A program made the translations under genes and the position numbers. The notes below the pieces were generated by a model that worked only from the letters and a program-made list of their open reading frames with translations, was not told where the DNA came from and searched no databases. From Eopsaltria australis (lineage: Eukaryota > Chordata > Aves > Passeriformes > Petroicidae), in NCBI GenBank assembly GCA_034509425.1, contig JAVTVJ010011652.1, positions 2,681,001 to 2,745,000 of the forward strand: DNA of 64,000 nt, given 5' to 3'. Every line of letters begins with the position of its first letter. Position 1 is the first letter of the stretch. Of the stretch, positions 20,001 to 33,090 are shown piece after piece.

Positions 20001-23000
20001 TCCTGGTTTTGAGCAGCTTTGGCCGTTAGCTTCAGGAAGTCTTCATCAGTTGTGCGGAGGAGGAAGCACCTGGAAATCACAGAATTAATTCGACTTGAGG
20101 AGATTGCTTTCTGGAAAATACCACGTGTCAGTCCCCATTCCTCAAGATTGCAGGGGCAGGGATGGGACAAGCCACATGTGGTGTGCAAGTGTGAGTATGC
20201 TGGATGCCAGTCCAGTGACACCAGCTCAGCCACATGTCTCCTCAAGCCAAAGGCCCAGGTCAGCTTGGCACCAGGCTGGGGTGTGCCCTGCCTGGGTGGG
20301 CTGACACAGAGCAGGGAGCCACCCTCTCCCCACAGCCCTGCTCAAGAGGAGGGGGAGATCAGAAATAACCAGAAAAAAGGAGAAGAGGAGCATCTGGAAG
20401 GGCAGTTGTGAGCTTCTCCATGGATGGGGATCCCAAGTGAGCGCCAAATTCCATAGGAGATGCAAGTCTCCTCTTTCCACAGCCCCACAGCCCACACGTG
20501 AGCTCAGCTGCTTGCACTGCATTTGACATTACGGGGAGCAATGCAAGCCTTGCTGCTCACTGCTGCTCACTGCACGGCAAGAGCAAAGCCACAGGGTGAC
20601 AGCTGCTGGGACAGCAGTGACCAGCCAGGGTGGAGCTGGGCTGTGCAGTGCCCTGGGTGTTGTGCAGAGGTGTTTGGAGGTAGCAGCAGACCCTGCTCTG
20701 TCCCTCTCACTTCATAATTGCTCTTAATAATATTGAGTTTCAAGACCATTTATCCTGAACTCCACTCCCCATGCTGAAGATGCTGACCCTAATGGCTTTT
20801 TAAAGGGAATGTACCCAGACCCTTTGGCTGAATTTGCTTGGGTCTTTGCAGCCAGAATGTCCACCTGGTGTCACAGCTCACATTTAGGATGTTTGCAGAG
20901 GCAATTTCAGTGCAGCAGACACTGGGGAGAGCTGCAGCCTACCTACCATGGCCAATATGCTCCTCATTTGAAGTGCCACTGAGTTGGGAGCTAAGTGTGC
21001 AACATTCCTTCTGTAGATGATATGGATGGCTTGGAAGAGAAAGTTCATTTGAACTTTTCTGTCTCCACAAAAGTAAGAGACATGTTTTGTTGCGTGACAA
21101 GCAGACATGGCACTTCACAATGCCTTGGTGTCATCTCTGCACACTCTGCCCCAGCCATGCTGAAGTGCAAAGACAGGACAGGGCTTGACATTTGTTCTCA
21201 AAGCAGAGATCCCAGGAGCAGCAGATTTTGGGAAACCAGAGACAAGAGGCTGGTCTAGAGAGGGCTAAGGACAAGTGTCCCACCCATGATTTCAGTGATA
21301 CTGAGAAGAAAGGCTGGTGGCTAAGTACTACACTTGGTCAGGGAAGGAGGTTTGGTTTCCCATTGCAAAGTGAGAAAACGTTGCAGACCACAAAGCCTTG
21401 CTTTTGCTGGAGTTGAATGCAGAAATGTTCCTCCCAGCCCTTGTTCTGGCACCACTCTGTGCCCAAGCAGTGCCACATTCCTACATGGGACCAGTCAATG
21501 CACCTGCAATGGAGCTTAACAAACCAGCACAAAGCCAAACATCATGTGTGTGGTTACCAGCCTTGTGCTCTGAGTGCCTATAAATAGGCTGTGCATTAAT
21601 TCACACACACAGCGTGAGAGGCTTCTAACATGGTTTGGGTCATGGCCTGTCAGGCAGCTGTAACTCAGTTGTACTTCCTGCCCCTTCTCTGTGTGAGGGG
21701 CTGCCTTGGTCCATGGCTGCAGTGAGAAAGGCCTGTTGTTGCACGTCTGAGATGTGTCTGATAAAGGAAATGTGATGAAGATTCCTCAGTTTATCCACAA
21801 GGCCAATTTCACTGGCAAACTCTCGTTATTTGGAGTGCCACCTCAGTGCTGGAAGGGGCAGGGGAGGCAGAGGCAGTGCTTTTCACTGTCAGCAGGAAGG
21901 ACACATAGATCAGGGCTGAGCCTGCCCTTTCTCCTCTTCTCTGCCCTTTCCCCAGGCTGTGGCACCAGAAGAGTTGAGCACCTTGCACCCAGCTGTGTGG
22001 TGATGGGGGCTCAGAGAGAAGGGCAGTGCCAAGATGGGCAAGGCTCAGAGCCTGGTGTAGGGTGCAAAGGCAGTTGGTGAGCCCAGGGAGCCTCTCAAGC
22101 TGCTCTAACCTGAGGATCTGCCTCTCTCTCAGAGCAGGAGCATTCTGTAAAATGCAGCCACTACTTGAAGTGACCCCACAGGCATTTTCAGTTAAGTGGC
22201 CATCATAAGTTTTGAAGCAGTTGGACAGTTATTGGAATAAGTGTGTGATAAAAGCCTTCCTGCCCCCATCCCTCCCACGGCTACATTTGGATTCCATGAT
22301 TTCTTCCTCCTTTGAAATGATTCAGCAGTAGACTCTCAGATAGCCTCCATCTGGTTAAAAATAGTTACTTGCCTCATATGGCTTTAGCATGGTACTGTCA
22401 ACTCTAAAATGTTCCACCTTCCAAAAAAGTAGAGTGAAAAATGAAAGTGAGCTTTCACACATCATTACTCTCCGCAGTTGGACCTCCAGAGCTCATTCCA
22501 AACCCATCAAAGGAGGAGAGGAGAGCTGGGAGGGCAGGCGAGCAAGATGCTGGTGTTACTGCCTGGTGCCCTGCTGGTCCTTGTGAGGCTCTGCCCTCTG
22601 CACACAAGCGACCAGGAAGATGCTTTGCTCATTTCCCAGAACAAAACACCAGCTTATTTTCAAGAAACATTTATTTTTTGGGTTTCTGGAATGTAAGAAG
22701 AGTTTAGTCATCGCAGCTGGATGTCTCCTGATGTCAGCTGGGGGTCAGTCAGGCAGGGAGCCAGTACAGCCCAGTTAGCTGAGGGATATTCCAGAGTCAC
22801 CCCATAACATGGAGGCAGGAGGCCATGAGAGCCAGAAGTCCTCTCAGCCACCTCACAGCTCTTGTTCTCTGTAGGCGTGGGGATTAGTGATGGGCCTGCC
22901 CAGTGTGGCTGGCTGTGCTGAACTGCATGTGATCTGGGGAAAAAATGGGTAACTTGGTGGCAGTAGTGGACAAATGGTGCAGGTGGGTCATTCACTGGGC

Positions 23001-25803
23001 TCTCTGGGTCCCTGGAACCCTGACTGTGTTTGCACTCAGGCCCAGCTGCTGCAGGGTGTGTGGTGGGATCCTTCTGCCACAGGGGTGTCACAGGGAAAGT
23101 GATAAATGGAAAGTCTGTCAGGTCCAGCCCAGGAGGGGACAGACAGCACCTCTGCAGTGCCCTCAGCCAGCCCCTGGTGCTCCTGCCCAGGGAGGGAAGT
23201 GTGGCACAGAGGGAAAGGCTGAGCTGCAGCCTGCCCCATGGCCCCTGCACAGAGGGGGGAGAGCAGCAGCAGCTGCGGTGTTCATCCTGGCTTCTCCCAT
23301 TGCTGAGCAGTGAACAGGCTTGGTGGTGTCCACCTGCTCCCAGTGCTGAAGAGCTTCAGAGAAGCCAGAGGAGGTACAGAAGCATCCACAGCTTTTCACA
23401 GCACACTTCACAGCATCAGAAGCTGACTCTAGAGGCTGTATGACAAATTGCTGGTTAATACCCACATTAATTCATTTTTTTCCTCAGAGTTACATTTGCT
23501 GTGCCTGCAGAGCCATCCTCTGCTCATTTCCTCAAGGTGATATGCTAAATCCTGCTCCCTGGACCATGGCAATCAGCTCTTGCTGGGATGCAATCAAGCT
23601 GCAGGTGTCGACTGAGGGAATCACAGGGACTCTGCAATGCTGGGCACCACGGCCACGTCCTGGCCAGCTCCAGGGGAGTGGGATTTGACCCCAGATTCAG
23701 ACCTCCCACAAAGACCTGAGTGAGCCAAGTGCTGCAGCCTGGCCGTGGGGTGCTCTGAGCACCCACCTCAGTCCCAGGCAGAGGTCTCAGGTGCTGCTGC
23801 TGTTCTGTGAGGCTCTGAAATAGCTGCTACATCGCCTCAAAATGATCACTTCATCATAAGCTTTGCTCTGGATCACTCTTGACAATACAAGGGATCAATC
23901 TAGAAGTTAATTACTCCTACAGAAAGGGGGAGTTTTGAAGAAGAGCAGAAAGGGACCAAGCTTCCCCGTTTTGGATGCCTCCTTGTGTACCAGACCTCAG
24001 CTGTGTTTATGGGAAGAGACATTTTCACATGCCAATAATTTTCATGCACACCAGGCCGTGTGCAGTTTTTCTTTCCACTTACAATGTTATGTATTTTATA
24101 TGATAAATTTGAAATGCAGCTTTCGTGCATGAACGATGCAGTTTCCATAATATTTTTTCATATGCAGAGACATTTTGTTTTGATCTCATGGGGCATGAGT
24201 CAACTCCTATTTTGAAGCCACTGGAGTCCTTCCAGTGACTTTCCCAGAGCCTGGCTAACTGGGAAGATGAAGCCTGATGCGTTGTAGGTGCAAGCCAGCA
24301 TGCCCTGTTGAGGCTCAGGGCAGCTGGGTAGAGTAGCTCAAGCAAAAAAGGCTAAATCAAGAAACTGTGTCAATAGCATTCAGTGTGCTTGGTGCAAAAC
24401 CAGAGTCTCTGCCTCAGAGTTGTGCTGCAGCATCACGAGGCCCTTGGAGAAGTTGGCAGCAGTGAGTGCTCAGCACTGCAAGACCTACAAAGGGCCCATC
24501 CAGCAGAGGTGCCAAGTTCCTGAATCTCAAGGCTGCAGGAGTCAGGGTGAGCTCCAGAATTCATCTGAGAGGGACAAACACGACCCTGGGTTTGCTGGAT
24601 TGCCCAGGCCAGGCTCTGCACCCTCACAGAAGGAGCAGCCCTGTGACCTGAGCTGGCTGCTCGGGAGTGCTGCCTGCACAGTGACACTGCTGGGGCTGTG
24701 TGCTGCCACCATGTCCTGTGGGGAGCCTTCAACACTCAAGGGTATTTCCCATGAAGGCTTTCCAGACTCCCCGTGCAAGTGTGGGATCCCACACAAATTC
24801 AGGCATGTGCCCATCCTGTATACATGAATTTTATTCCCCCTTTCTAAGGACTGCTGCAGGAGTCATTTTGGTTTTTGGTAGGAGCAAGTTTCGATGGGGA
24901 AATAACAGGTTCCCCAATTCAGCAAAATTCTAGCAATCTGCCTCAGCTCTAAAAGATGACCCTGTTCTGTGAGGTCAGTAAGGAAGAGAAACAGACTCTG
25001 GAAGACATAAAATGAGCAAGAAACAGGTCAGGTGCCCAAAGCTACTGACTAAGCATCCTCTCTGTTGACAAGGCTTCCATGTCCAGAGCTCTGTCAGTGG
25101 CACAGGGCTGGCCAGAGGGGTTTGTGCCATGCACAGTGTCCCTGCCAGCAGCCAGTGGCAGAGGTTCTGAGCAGCAGCCACCCAGGAGGGCCCAGCAGGT
25201 GGAAGCCTCTGCCTGGCTCTGCTGCCAGCCCTGGCAGGGACCTGGAGCTGCTCTGCAGGACACAGGGCTAGGGCTGTGTCCTCCACCACCGGCCCTGCTG
25301 AGGAAACCCCACGTGGTTTGGAAATTAAGTGAAGTATTTTGTGTTTATGAAACAACTCCTAAGAGTTTGAAAAGGGGACTTGTGTTTACACACAAGCTGG
25401 ACAAACTCTAGCACAGTGCAAGCTCTGTTGTGTCAACTCCTGCACCTGCATAATGTATTTTAAAATATCCCCATGAAATGAAGGAGCCAAACTACTGTGT
25501 CTAATCAGCCCTGCCTCTGCTCCCACTGGAGCCACACTGAACATTTTCCTAAAGGAGCTGTGGGATGCTGTGGAAAATCTGCTCTCCAAAGAGCCTTTTT
25601 TCATGTCTGAAGTTAAAGCTGGTGAAAAGCAGGGTGTGGAGCTGCAGGGGAGAGGGTGCTGGAGCAGCCTGGGTGCAGAGCTGGTGGAGGGCTCCTCCAG
25701 AAGGGGGGAGACCTTGGGGGGAGCCCAAATGTGGCAGCACTGCAGCCACTGCTGGCATAGGGAGAGCAGCAGCTCAGCTCACACCACCTTCATCCCCTCT
25801 CAG

Positions 25804-25857
25804 GCAAAGAAGAAGCTGAAGGACACCTTCTTGTGCTCTCCCAAACTACCAGAGTTA
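25804..25857 (+). repeat. Diverged direct repeat, copy 1
   Basis: Shares GCAAAGAAGAAG-, -TTCTTGTGCT- and -CCCAAACTACCAGAGTT with 26651-26709. The other copy lies about 850 bp to the right in the same orientation. Confidence 0.6.
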
Positions 25858-26650
25858 GCAATGTGCTTCTCATTCTGTGTTTTGGTTTCCTATGCCAGAG
25901 AGTGCCTGGACCCCTTCTTAGCAACAGAGGTTCTCTGTTTTTTACCCTCTGCAGAAGGTCCTGCCTGGCCCGTGTTTGCTTGTGCAGTGACACCAGGATT
26001 CAGCCCATAGAAGGTTGTTGACCTGAGAAGAGAGAGCTTCTAGAATTTAAGGGCTGGGCAATTTCTTGGAAACTTGCCTTATCAGCAGGACTGCAAGCTG
26101 GAGCTTTAACAGCCGTTCCTGATCTGCACGTCCCTGGTTCCCATTCCTGCAGGTCAGTGTCCATGTGCTGCACACAAATGTTTACCTTGAATTTGCCATT
26201 TAAAACAGCTTTGGGCCCAGATTGCCACAAAACCATGAAGCCAAGATCAGTTGCTTTGCTGCTGCTGAAATCAGGGGTCAGGGAAGTCCTGAAGCAAAGC
26301 AGTAGTGGGGAGCAGGTGTCTGTGCACAGAGGCTCAGTGAAGGCTGATTCCAAGAACCTCACGTGCCTTTCCTTCGCTGCTGGAGAAGGGAATCTCACGG
26401 GGGGGTCAGGGGTTGTTATCAGCAAAGCAAAAAGTGGTGAAAGGAACAGAGAGGCACTGGCTTTGCATGGCAAGGACAGTCACCAGGGTACAGGCTGGCC
26501 TAAGAGCAGTGGAGCTGGGCTGAGAGGGGATGGAGGAGTGCGGCACTCCAGGGATTCAAAACAAAACCTGCCCATACATTAAAGTCTTCAGGAAGCATGA
26601 AGCCTGCACTCACACAGGCACAGAGCTGCTCTGAAGTTTCACAGAGCTTG

Positions 26651-26709
26651 GCCAAAGAAGAATGAAGTTGAAGAACATTTTCTTGTGCTTTCCCAAACTA
26701 CCAGAGTTC
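26651..26709 (+). repeat. Diverged direct repeat, copy 2
   Basis: Second copy of the segment at 25804-25857, with a few substitutions and a small indel. The strongest shared core is CCCAAACTACCAGAGTT. Confidence 0.6.
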
Positions 26710-29700
26710 ACAGAGACAGGACAGGCTGGGTCACTGTGAGCGCCCAGGGTGTCTGTAGTGCCTCAAACCTTCCTGGATAGAGAAAATCTGGCAGCCCAGG
26801 CTGAGCTGCCACCCCTTGTCCTCCCCCAGCTCCTCTGCCATGGCCCAGCTAGGTTTTGGGAGCTGGGCAGTGTCCATCCCACAGACATCTGGGATTCTGG
26901 GGAAGGCATCTTCCTAGGAGAGCTGTGGAGAGCAGAAGCTTTGCCTCTGGGGTTCAGCCCTGGTTCCTGGGGGGCAGGTCTGAGTGAGAGCCTCAGGAGC
27001 AGCCAGCCAAGCCCACCTGCCCTCCCCTGCCCTCAGGCTGCTCTGCAAAGCCAGCACCTCCCTCTGAAACAAACCACAGAGCCCTGGGCATGTGGCACCA
27101 AAAAACTTCACCTCCTGAATCACTGCTGTGATAATCCTGTTTGTTCTGTTCTAGTGACTGAAGAGAGCCATAACCAAGGGAAACAGCAGGATTATCCCCC
27201 AGCACCTGTTCCCACTGAAAGGATTATCATAGCTGGCTGCATCAGTGACGTCCTCTGGGTGTCACCCTGAAAGCAGCCTGAGTGACACGGCAGCCCACCA
27301 GAAGAAGGCCTCTCTCCCCTTCTGCATGCCCCTTTGCTGGGTGTTTTCAGCCTCTGGAAGCTCCTCACAGACAAAGGCCAGTCCATACAGATACAAGTGT
27401 CAGTGTTTGCATGTCTGCAGCACTTGGACTTGCTCTCCAAACAGCTTCATCTCTTGTTTGTCTGCCTAACAGGGAGGCAGCATGAGAAGGATGGGCTGTA
27501 AACTGCAGGGTTGAGAAGAGAGACAGCAGCTTTAAAACACTTTAAAAACAAGCTGTTTTCCCTGCTCAACGTTCCTTGTGTTTTTGTTGTTCCAGCACAG
27601 CATCTGACCCACTCACCTCACAACATGGTAGGGCTCTGCTGTGCTGCATTTACATCCACAACACAATGGCAGCTGATGTAAGAGCTATTTACTGCAGGAT
27701 GAAAATGATTGATTGCAGAAAAAGACATCTTCCTCAAAGCTGTTTACATGGGGAAGCAAGAAAACTGGAGCAGGTCCAGAAAAATTTTGAAGGGACTCAG
27801 CTCATCAGTGGATGCAACAGGAATGCAAACCCTCCTGTAGATGGAGGACTTGTGTCTCAAACTCACCTTCCAGACATTAAACCTGCCCCACTGTGCCCTC
27901 TTGGCTCTCTTGTGGGGTCACCTGAAATACCAAGGTTTGCTCAATCACTGTGAAATTGCCAGTGGGCTTTGCAGCAGTGCCCTGAGGGCTGGTTCTGCCT
28001 CAGAGAGGAGCAGCAGCTGCCCCAAGGCCTCTGTGACATGAGCTGACACCTCTCTCCATCAGTCTGCTCCAGAAAAATCCTTCCATCCCTTAAGCAGAGG
28101 CCTTGGAGAGCAAATTGCTACAGACACAATTTTTTTTCTACAATGGAATGTAACATTAAACTAAACACTGGAACATGGAGAAAAACAAAGCAAAAAGACC
28201 AGGGAAATAATCCTTAGCTTCTAATGATTTTTTGCAAAACACTGCTGAAATTAGGTTTTATTGAAACAAAAATATATTTATCGTATCTGTCAACACTGGA
28301 AAGCTATGGTTAAATTAAAACTTTATTTTAAACTCTGACTATGATCCAGAAGTGATATGAAATTTATAAATAGCTTATCATACACCACAGTATAAAAAGT
28401 ACGTTTATCCTCTTGTTATTGAGACAAATTCATTGTTTTATATGACATGGTCATTAGCTTTACCCCTCTGACTATCAAAACAGAGAAAATAATTAAAACC
28501 ACAGGGAGGACAGCAATAACAACCCACACATCAGAGTCTCTTGTGAAAAGGACCATAGGAAAATGTTCCCTGTTGGAAAAGGCCACCCCAAGGCTAAAGC
28601 TTTCTACATCTGGGCTGAGTCCAGGCAGCATCAAGCAGCAAAGGTCTCTGATCCCCACCGTGGTCGACAGGATTTCAACCTCTGACCTGCATGAAAGCTG
28701 TTCTCAAGCCCTGAGCCAGCCAGGCCCCCAGTTTAAATCAGTCACACCGTGGATGGGTGGCTCTTTCCAAAGTCTGCACCCTGTTGTTTTTGGCCATGGC
28801 TTTGACAGGATGGCTGCAGACAACTTCTTGTGCCAGCTCAGCTTCAAAGCAAGAGAAGTCCTGTGGCCCTGGTACCAAGCACAAGGCACTGCAGAGACTC
28901 TCCTGGCTCAGTAACGCAGGGCATAAACTGGGCATTAAGTCTGACAGTGCAGCTGTTTTCCCTGGCCAGGAATTTCCACATGGCTGATGATGCTGTGGCT
29001 CTCCTGTGTTCTTGCCATGCTCCTGGTGCTTCCCAGTGCCTCAGGTACCATGCTCAGCTACCAAGGGGTGGAGCCTCCCTGGGTTTTTAAGGTGCTTCTT
29101 GAGATCTCCAAGCAGCAGCCCCATGGCAGTGGTGCCTCTGCCAGAGGGGACTGGCAGCTTCCAGGTGGGAGAGGATCAGAAATATTCTCCTTGGATATTT
29201 CAGTCTTGGAACATCAGACAGAGGAGACAGCATTCCTTCATCCAAACCTCATTAATATCCCATAAAAAATAGACAAATGTTCTCCATTGCTGGGGCCAGG
29301 CAGAGTCAGTGTGCTCTGCTCTAGCCGTGGCTCTGGCCACATCCCAGACTCTGTAAGTGTGTGTGGGGGATGCAGACGATGGGCTGTGACACAGCAGCAC
29401 AATTGCAGTCCATCAGGATGCTGGCTGGCTGCAGAGCATGCAGCAGTACAGGTCTGCTGCTCCTGCATGCAATGCAGAGCCATCCCTGAAGTGGCAGGGA
29501 GTCTGTGACCACAGGGTGACTCTGGAAAATGCTGTGGAGTAGCACAGAGAGGGGAGATGGGAAGCTGGTGGCAGGAGGCTCCAAGCAGCAGCAGCCAGGA
29601 GCCAAATTGTGACATGGGAAGATAAGGCTCTTGATGGATAGACCTCAGAAGGTTTGAAGGTTTTTGTTCTGCTTGGATAAGCACTGAAATATTCACACAG

Positions 29701-32700
29701 ATAAGCTTCAGAAATGCATCTGATCTGAAGCCCTTTGTGTCTTAAAAAGCAGGGCTGGAAATAGAACAAGAGAATTCCTCCGTGGCTTTTGTGGTTCCTG
29801 GGCTTTCCTTCCCCAGCACCAGGATGACCAGAATTACCCACACAAGCAAACCAACAGCCAGGACAGCCCTAGCAGCCAGACCTTCCCTGAACCTCAGGCA
29901 TTCAGCTGTGCCTGAGTACCAACCTAAATGAGGGCTGCAAGCAGCACTGAGGATGGCCAGCAATTAACCTGCAACTTCGAACTGCAGTGCTTGAGTGGAG
30001 TGCTTTAGGAGGGTGCATCACTTCCTTGGAAATAAATTAGAGTCCTGTACTTTACTCCAGCAAGTTTCCTTGTACCATAAGTTGTTTAAACAGTTTGTCA
30101 TTATGCATTTCCCATTCAGACAAAAAACAGACCACAAAGCCTGAGGCACCAAGGCTGGTAGGGAAACGGAAATCCTGCTCCAAGTGGGCAGAGAGCAGAG
30201 CCCTGGCTCTGGGCAGCGCTGGCAGACCCAGAGAAGGTTTGGGGCAGGAAGTAGCAATTTCTGGCTCTGTAGAAACCTTTCAGGTTCACCTTTGAAATAC
30301 GACTCCCAATCAGTTCTGCAGGATTTCTGTCTGAGCATCCCCCAGCTTTGGCATGCCTTAGGGAGGAACCAGGTCCAAACCCCGAGGTCAGAACAGCAGA
30401 GGGCTTCCAGCAAGCCAGAGTTCATTTAGGGTCCCATTTAGGGTCAGCTCATCTCTTCCCCCTGTCTCTCCTTGGGCTTTCCAATTTGCCATTTATTGCT
30501 TTGCCCTAATGATTCTCCCCATTCACCCCCTCACTTTAACCTCTTCCCTGCCAAGCCGTGTTAGGAGTTTACAGGAGAAAGTTGTTTATGTTAAATTGCT
30601 TTGTAATAGTTTCCTCCTCCGCCACCTCCCTTCCTTCCCCAGTAAAAGCCCTAAGGCATGTTTGGCAAAGCCTGTAAACAACGAGGAGGGTTTGGAGACC
30701 CAACAAATATTTGGTGAACCCAGTGGGGAAATAATGCCTTTTTTGAAGGATGTTTCAGCCTGAATTCATAATAGTAGGAAACCAGTGTCCACCCTAGGTA
30801 AAGAATTGTCCACTTGCAGCTACCAGGCATAAAATACAGATGCCCATGCAGCCAAAAGTCATCACGGGGTGCAGGGGGTTAACCCTGTGTTTTCCTCACC
30901 AGTCAAGATGGGCAGCAAATCTATGTGTTTGCTACTCTCCAAATACTTGAAGTTGTGACAAGTGGGCAGGGAAAGGAGCACACAGAGAGGCAAGAGTGTT
31001 TTAGTGTTTTGAACTCACCTAGGCTGATGAACAGAAGCACAAGGCAATGAAAATCCATTAGCCTGGCTGCTCCCTGCAGAGGAAAACCAGGCACACAGAA
31101 TCCAATTCATTATTCTCTTTCTTATTTAACGCTAAGTAAGTCATTGAACTTTACTACTGGGTCCATCCATTTTCTTTAGTAGTAGGGCTGCAGGAAATCT
31201 TTCTCTTCTCAAAGGGGGTTTCAAGTTTCTCACTGATATAATGTAAAAAATACTTGGAAGTATATGAGTAAAAAATAACTGCATTTCAAAGGGAGCTTGA
31301 GCCATGCAGATAATGATAATTTTTCTCCTCTGAAGCACAGAACTGAAGAGTGGAGGCCCCTGGGAGCACCATTGTTCTTCTTCCAGGCCATTATCTGGAG
31401 ACAGGCCCTGAGATAGAGTCCGATGAGGCCACGGGAAGGATTATCTGCTCAGAGTGCTAATGGCATGCATTTGACAACATCACCCATTTAATTTATGAGG
31501 TGCCTTGTAACATAAAGGCAAAGAAATTCCTACCATGCAATATCTCAAACACATCCGGCGCAATTAAAAATTGTCTGATCAAAGCCCAGCCTGCTCCATA
31601 ACCCCACTTACCCAATTACAGCTACGTAGAAAAGTTCCACCTTCCTAAAAGGCACCTTGCTGCATTTTGTACTGGGATGGCAGCGTTATATAACGAGAAA
31701 TATATTAATGGAAACTATCCAGCACTGAAATCATTCCAGCCTTTTTATCACCACATTCCTTGCTCCCACGTAAGTGAAGTGTGCAGGAATAAAAGCAGCT
31801 AAATATCATTCACCAGCAGACACACATGATGGGGATTGCTCACAAGGCCCTAAGAGCTCAGTGGTGCCCGTGAGTGTTGGGATTCATACACACACTCTGG
31901 GCAAACAGAGCTGCTCTTCCTGGGAAGTTATTTTTCCACTGTCCCTGGCTTGTGGCCATGTCACCCTCTTGCATTTGAGGACAGTCTAGTGCTGTGACCC
32001 ACATGAGTTGCTCTTTCAGCTGCCCTGGTCCCAGTCTTTGTCAAAACTTTGTCCCATGCCCCATGCTGTGGTCTTGGAAATAATCAGACTTAAATAATTT
32101 TTTTCTATTGCACCAGTATTTGTAAAAAACTAAATTTATTTTGACTTTTCACATACAGAGAGAAGCTTAATGGCTTAGTCACTAAGCCTCTGAATAGAAC
32201 ATTCAGAGCAGCTTCTGAAAGGGAGGGAAGGTTTGGGTGGCGAGTCCTTCTTTTCCAACACGGGTCAAGCAAAACAATGGGCCAGAGAGGGCTGGTCTGG
32301 GACTCAGCTTCTCCAGCCTCACCAATGGACACGAGATTTGTGATCACAGTGATGGATCCAAGTCAAGGCTGCTGCCAAAACAGATGATCCCTGACCCATC
32401 ACTCTGCATCTCCCTGTGCCAGTTGTTCCCCATGTTCGTGCAGCCTGCTGGGTCAGCTGGAGCACACCTTGTCTGGAAGGGCTGGTTCCCAGCCACAGGA
32501 GCCCAGTGCCCCTGCAGCAGCACAGGCAGCAGAGCCAGGCTGGGAAGCAGGACATGCAATGAGAGTTGAGGGGGCAAGCACCAGCCCTGGCTTGGATGGG
32601 CTGATGCTGAAAACCACAGACAGACATCTACCCTGTTGCCAGACTGCTGGTAACTACCTGGCAGTCAAACAGGGACAAAACCTCTCCTCTGGATGTTCTC

Positions 32701-32982
32701 AAGGTGGTTCAGAGCACTGCTACAACACCTGTTATCACTGGCAATTACTGCAGCAGCTGCCTCGTGCTGCATATTAGCTAAAAGCTCCAAAAAGCCCGAC
32801 TATTCTTCACAAGGTGTTTTGTGAGCAGATCAGGAGTTCCTGATCCAGCCTGGATGCACTGGCGGTGTGGCTGTCCTAGTCAGGCGACGGGAACCTGCCG
32901 GGGTCCCAGCGATGCTTCAGTCGGGGCTGTGTGTGAGCAACAGGTCCCGCATCGCCCGTGCTGCCTGCCGTGCCCACAGCGA

Positions 32983-33090
32983 GGATCGCTGCTGCCAGGG
33001 ATCGCTGCTGCCAGGGATCGCTGCTGCCAGGGATCGCTGCTGCCAGGGAAAGCTGCTGCCAGGGAAAGCTGCTGCCAGGGAAAGCTGCCT
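32983..33090 (+). repeat. 15-bp minisatellite
   Basis: About seven head-to-tail 15-bp units. The first four read GGATCGCTGCTGCCA and the last three GGAAAGCTGCTGCCA, the final one degraded. Because 15 is a multiple of three, several frames stay open through the array on both strands. These frames are artefacts. Confidence 0.9.

Larger units (their letters stand above)
17011..32982. other. Large intergenic region, no gene seen
   Basis: About 16 kb with many short open frames on both strands but no splice-consistent exon series, no domain I recognise, and no tRNA or rRNA. A short (GT)n run lies near 17688-17700. A diverged direct repeat of about 55 bp occurs at 25804-25857 and 26651-26709. The block at 31380-31760 has the AT-rich, motif-dense look of conserved non-coding sequence. 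Confidence 0.55.

Noticed and set aside
22708..23250. 180-aa - strand frame
   Set aside because: Same pattern: a GC-moderate region with open frames on both strands and no homology.
26749..27270. 173-aa + strand frame
   Set aside because: No domain and opposite-strand frames of comparable size; probably chance.
32983..33090. Possible CRISPR-like array
   Set aside because: The 15-bp units are directly adjacent with no spacers, and the genome is avian.
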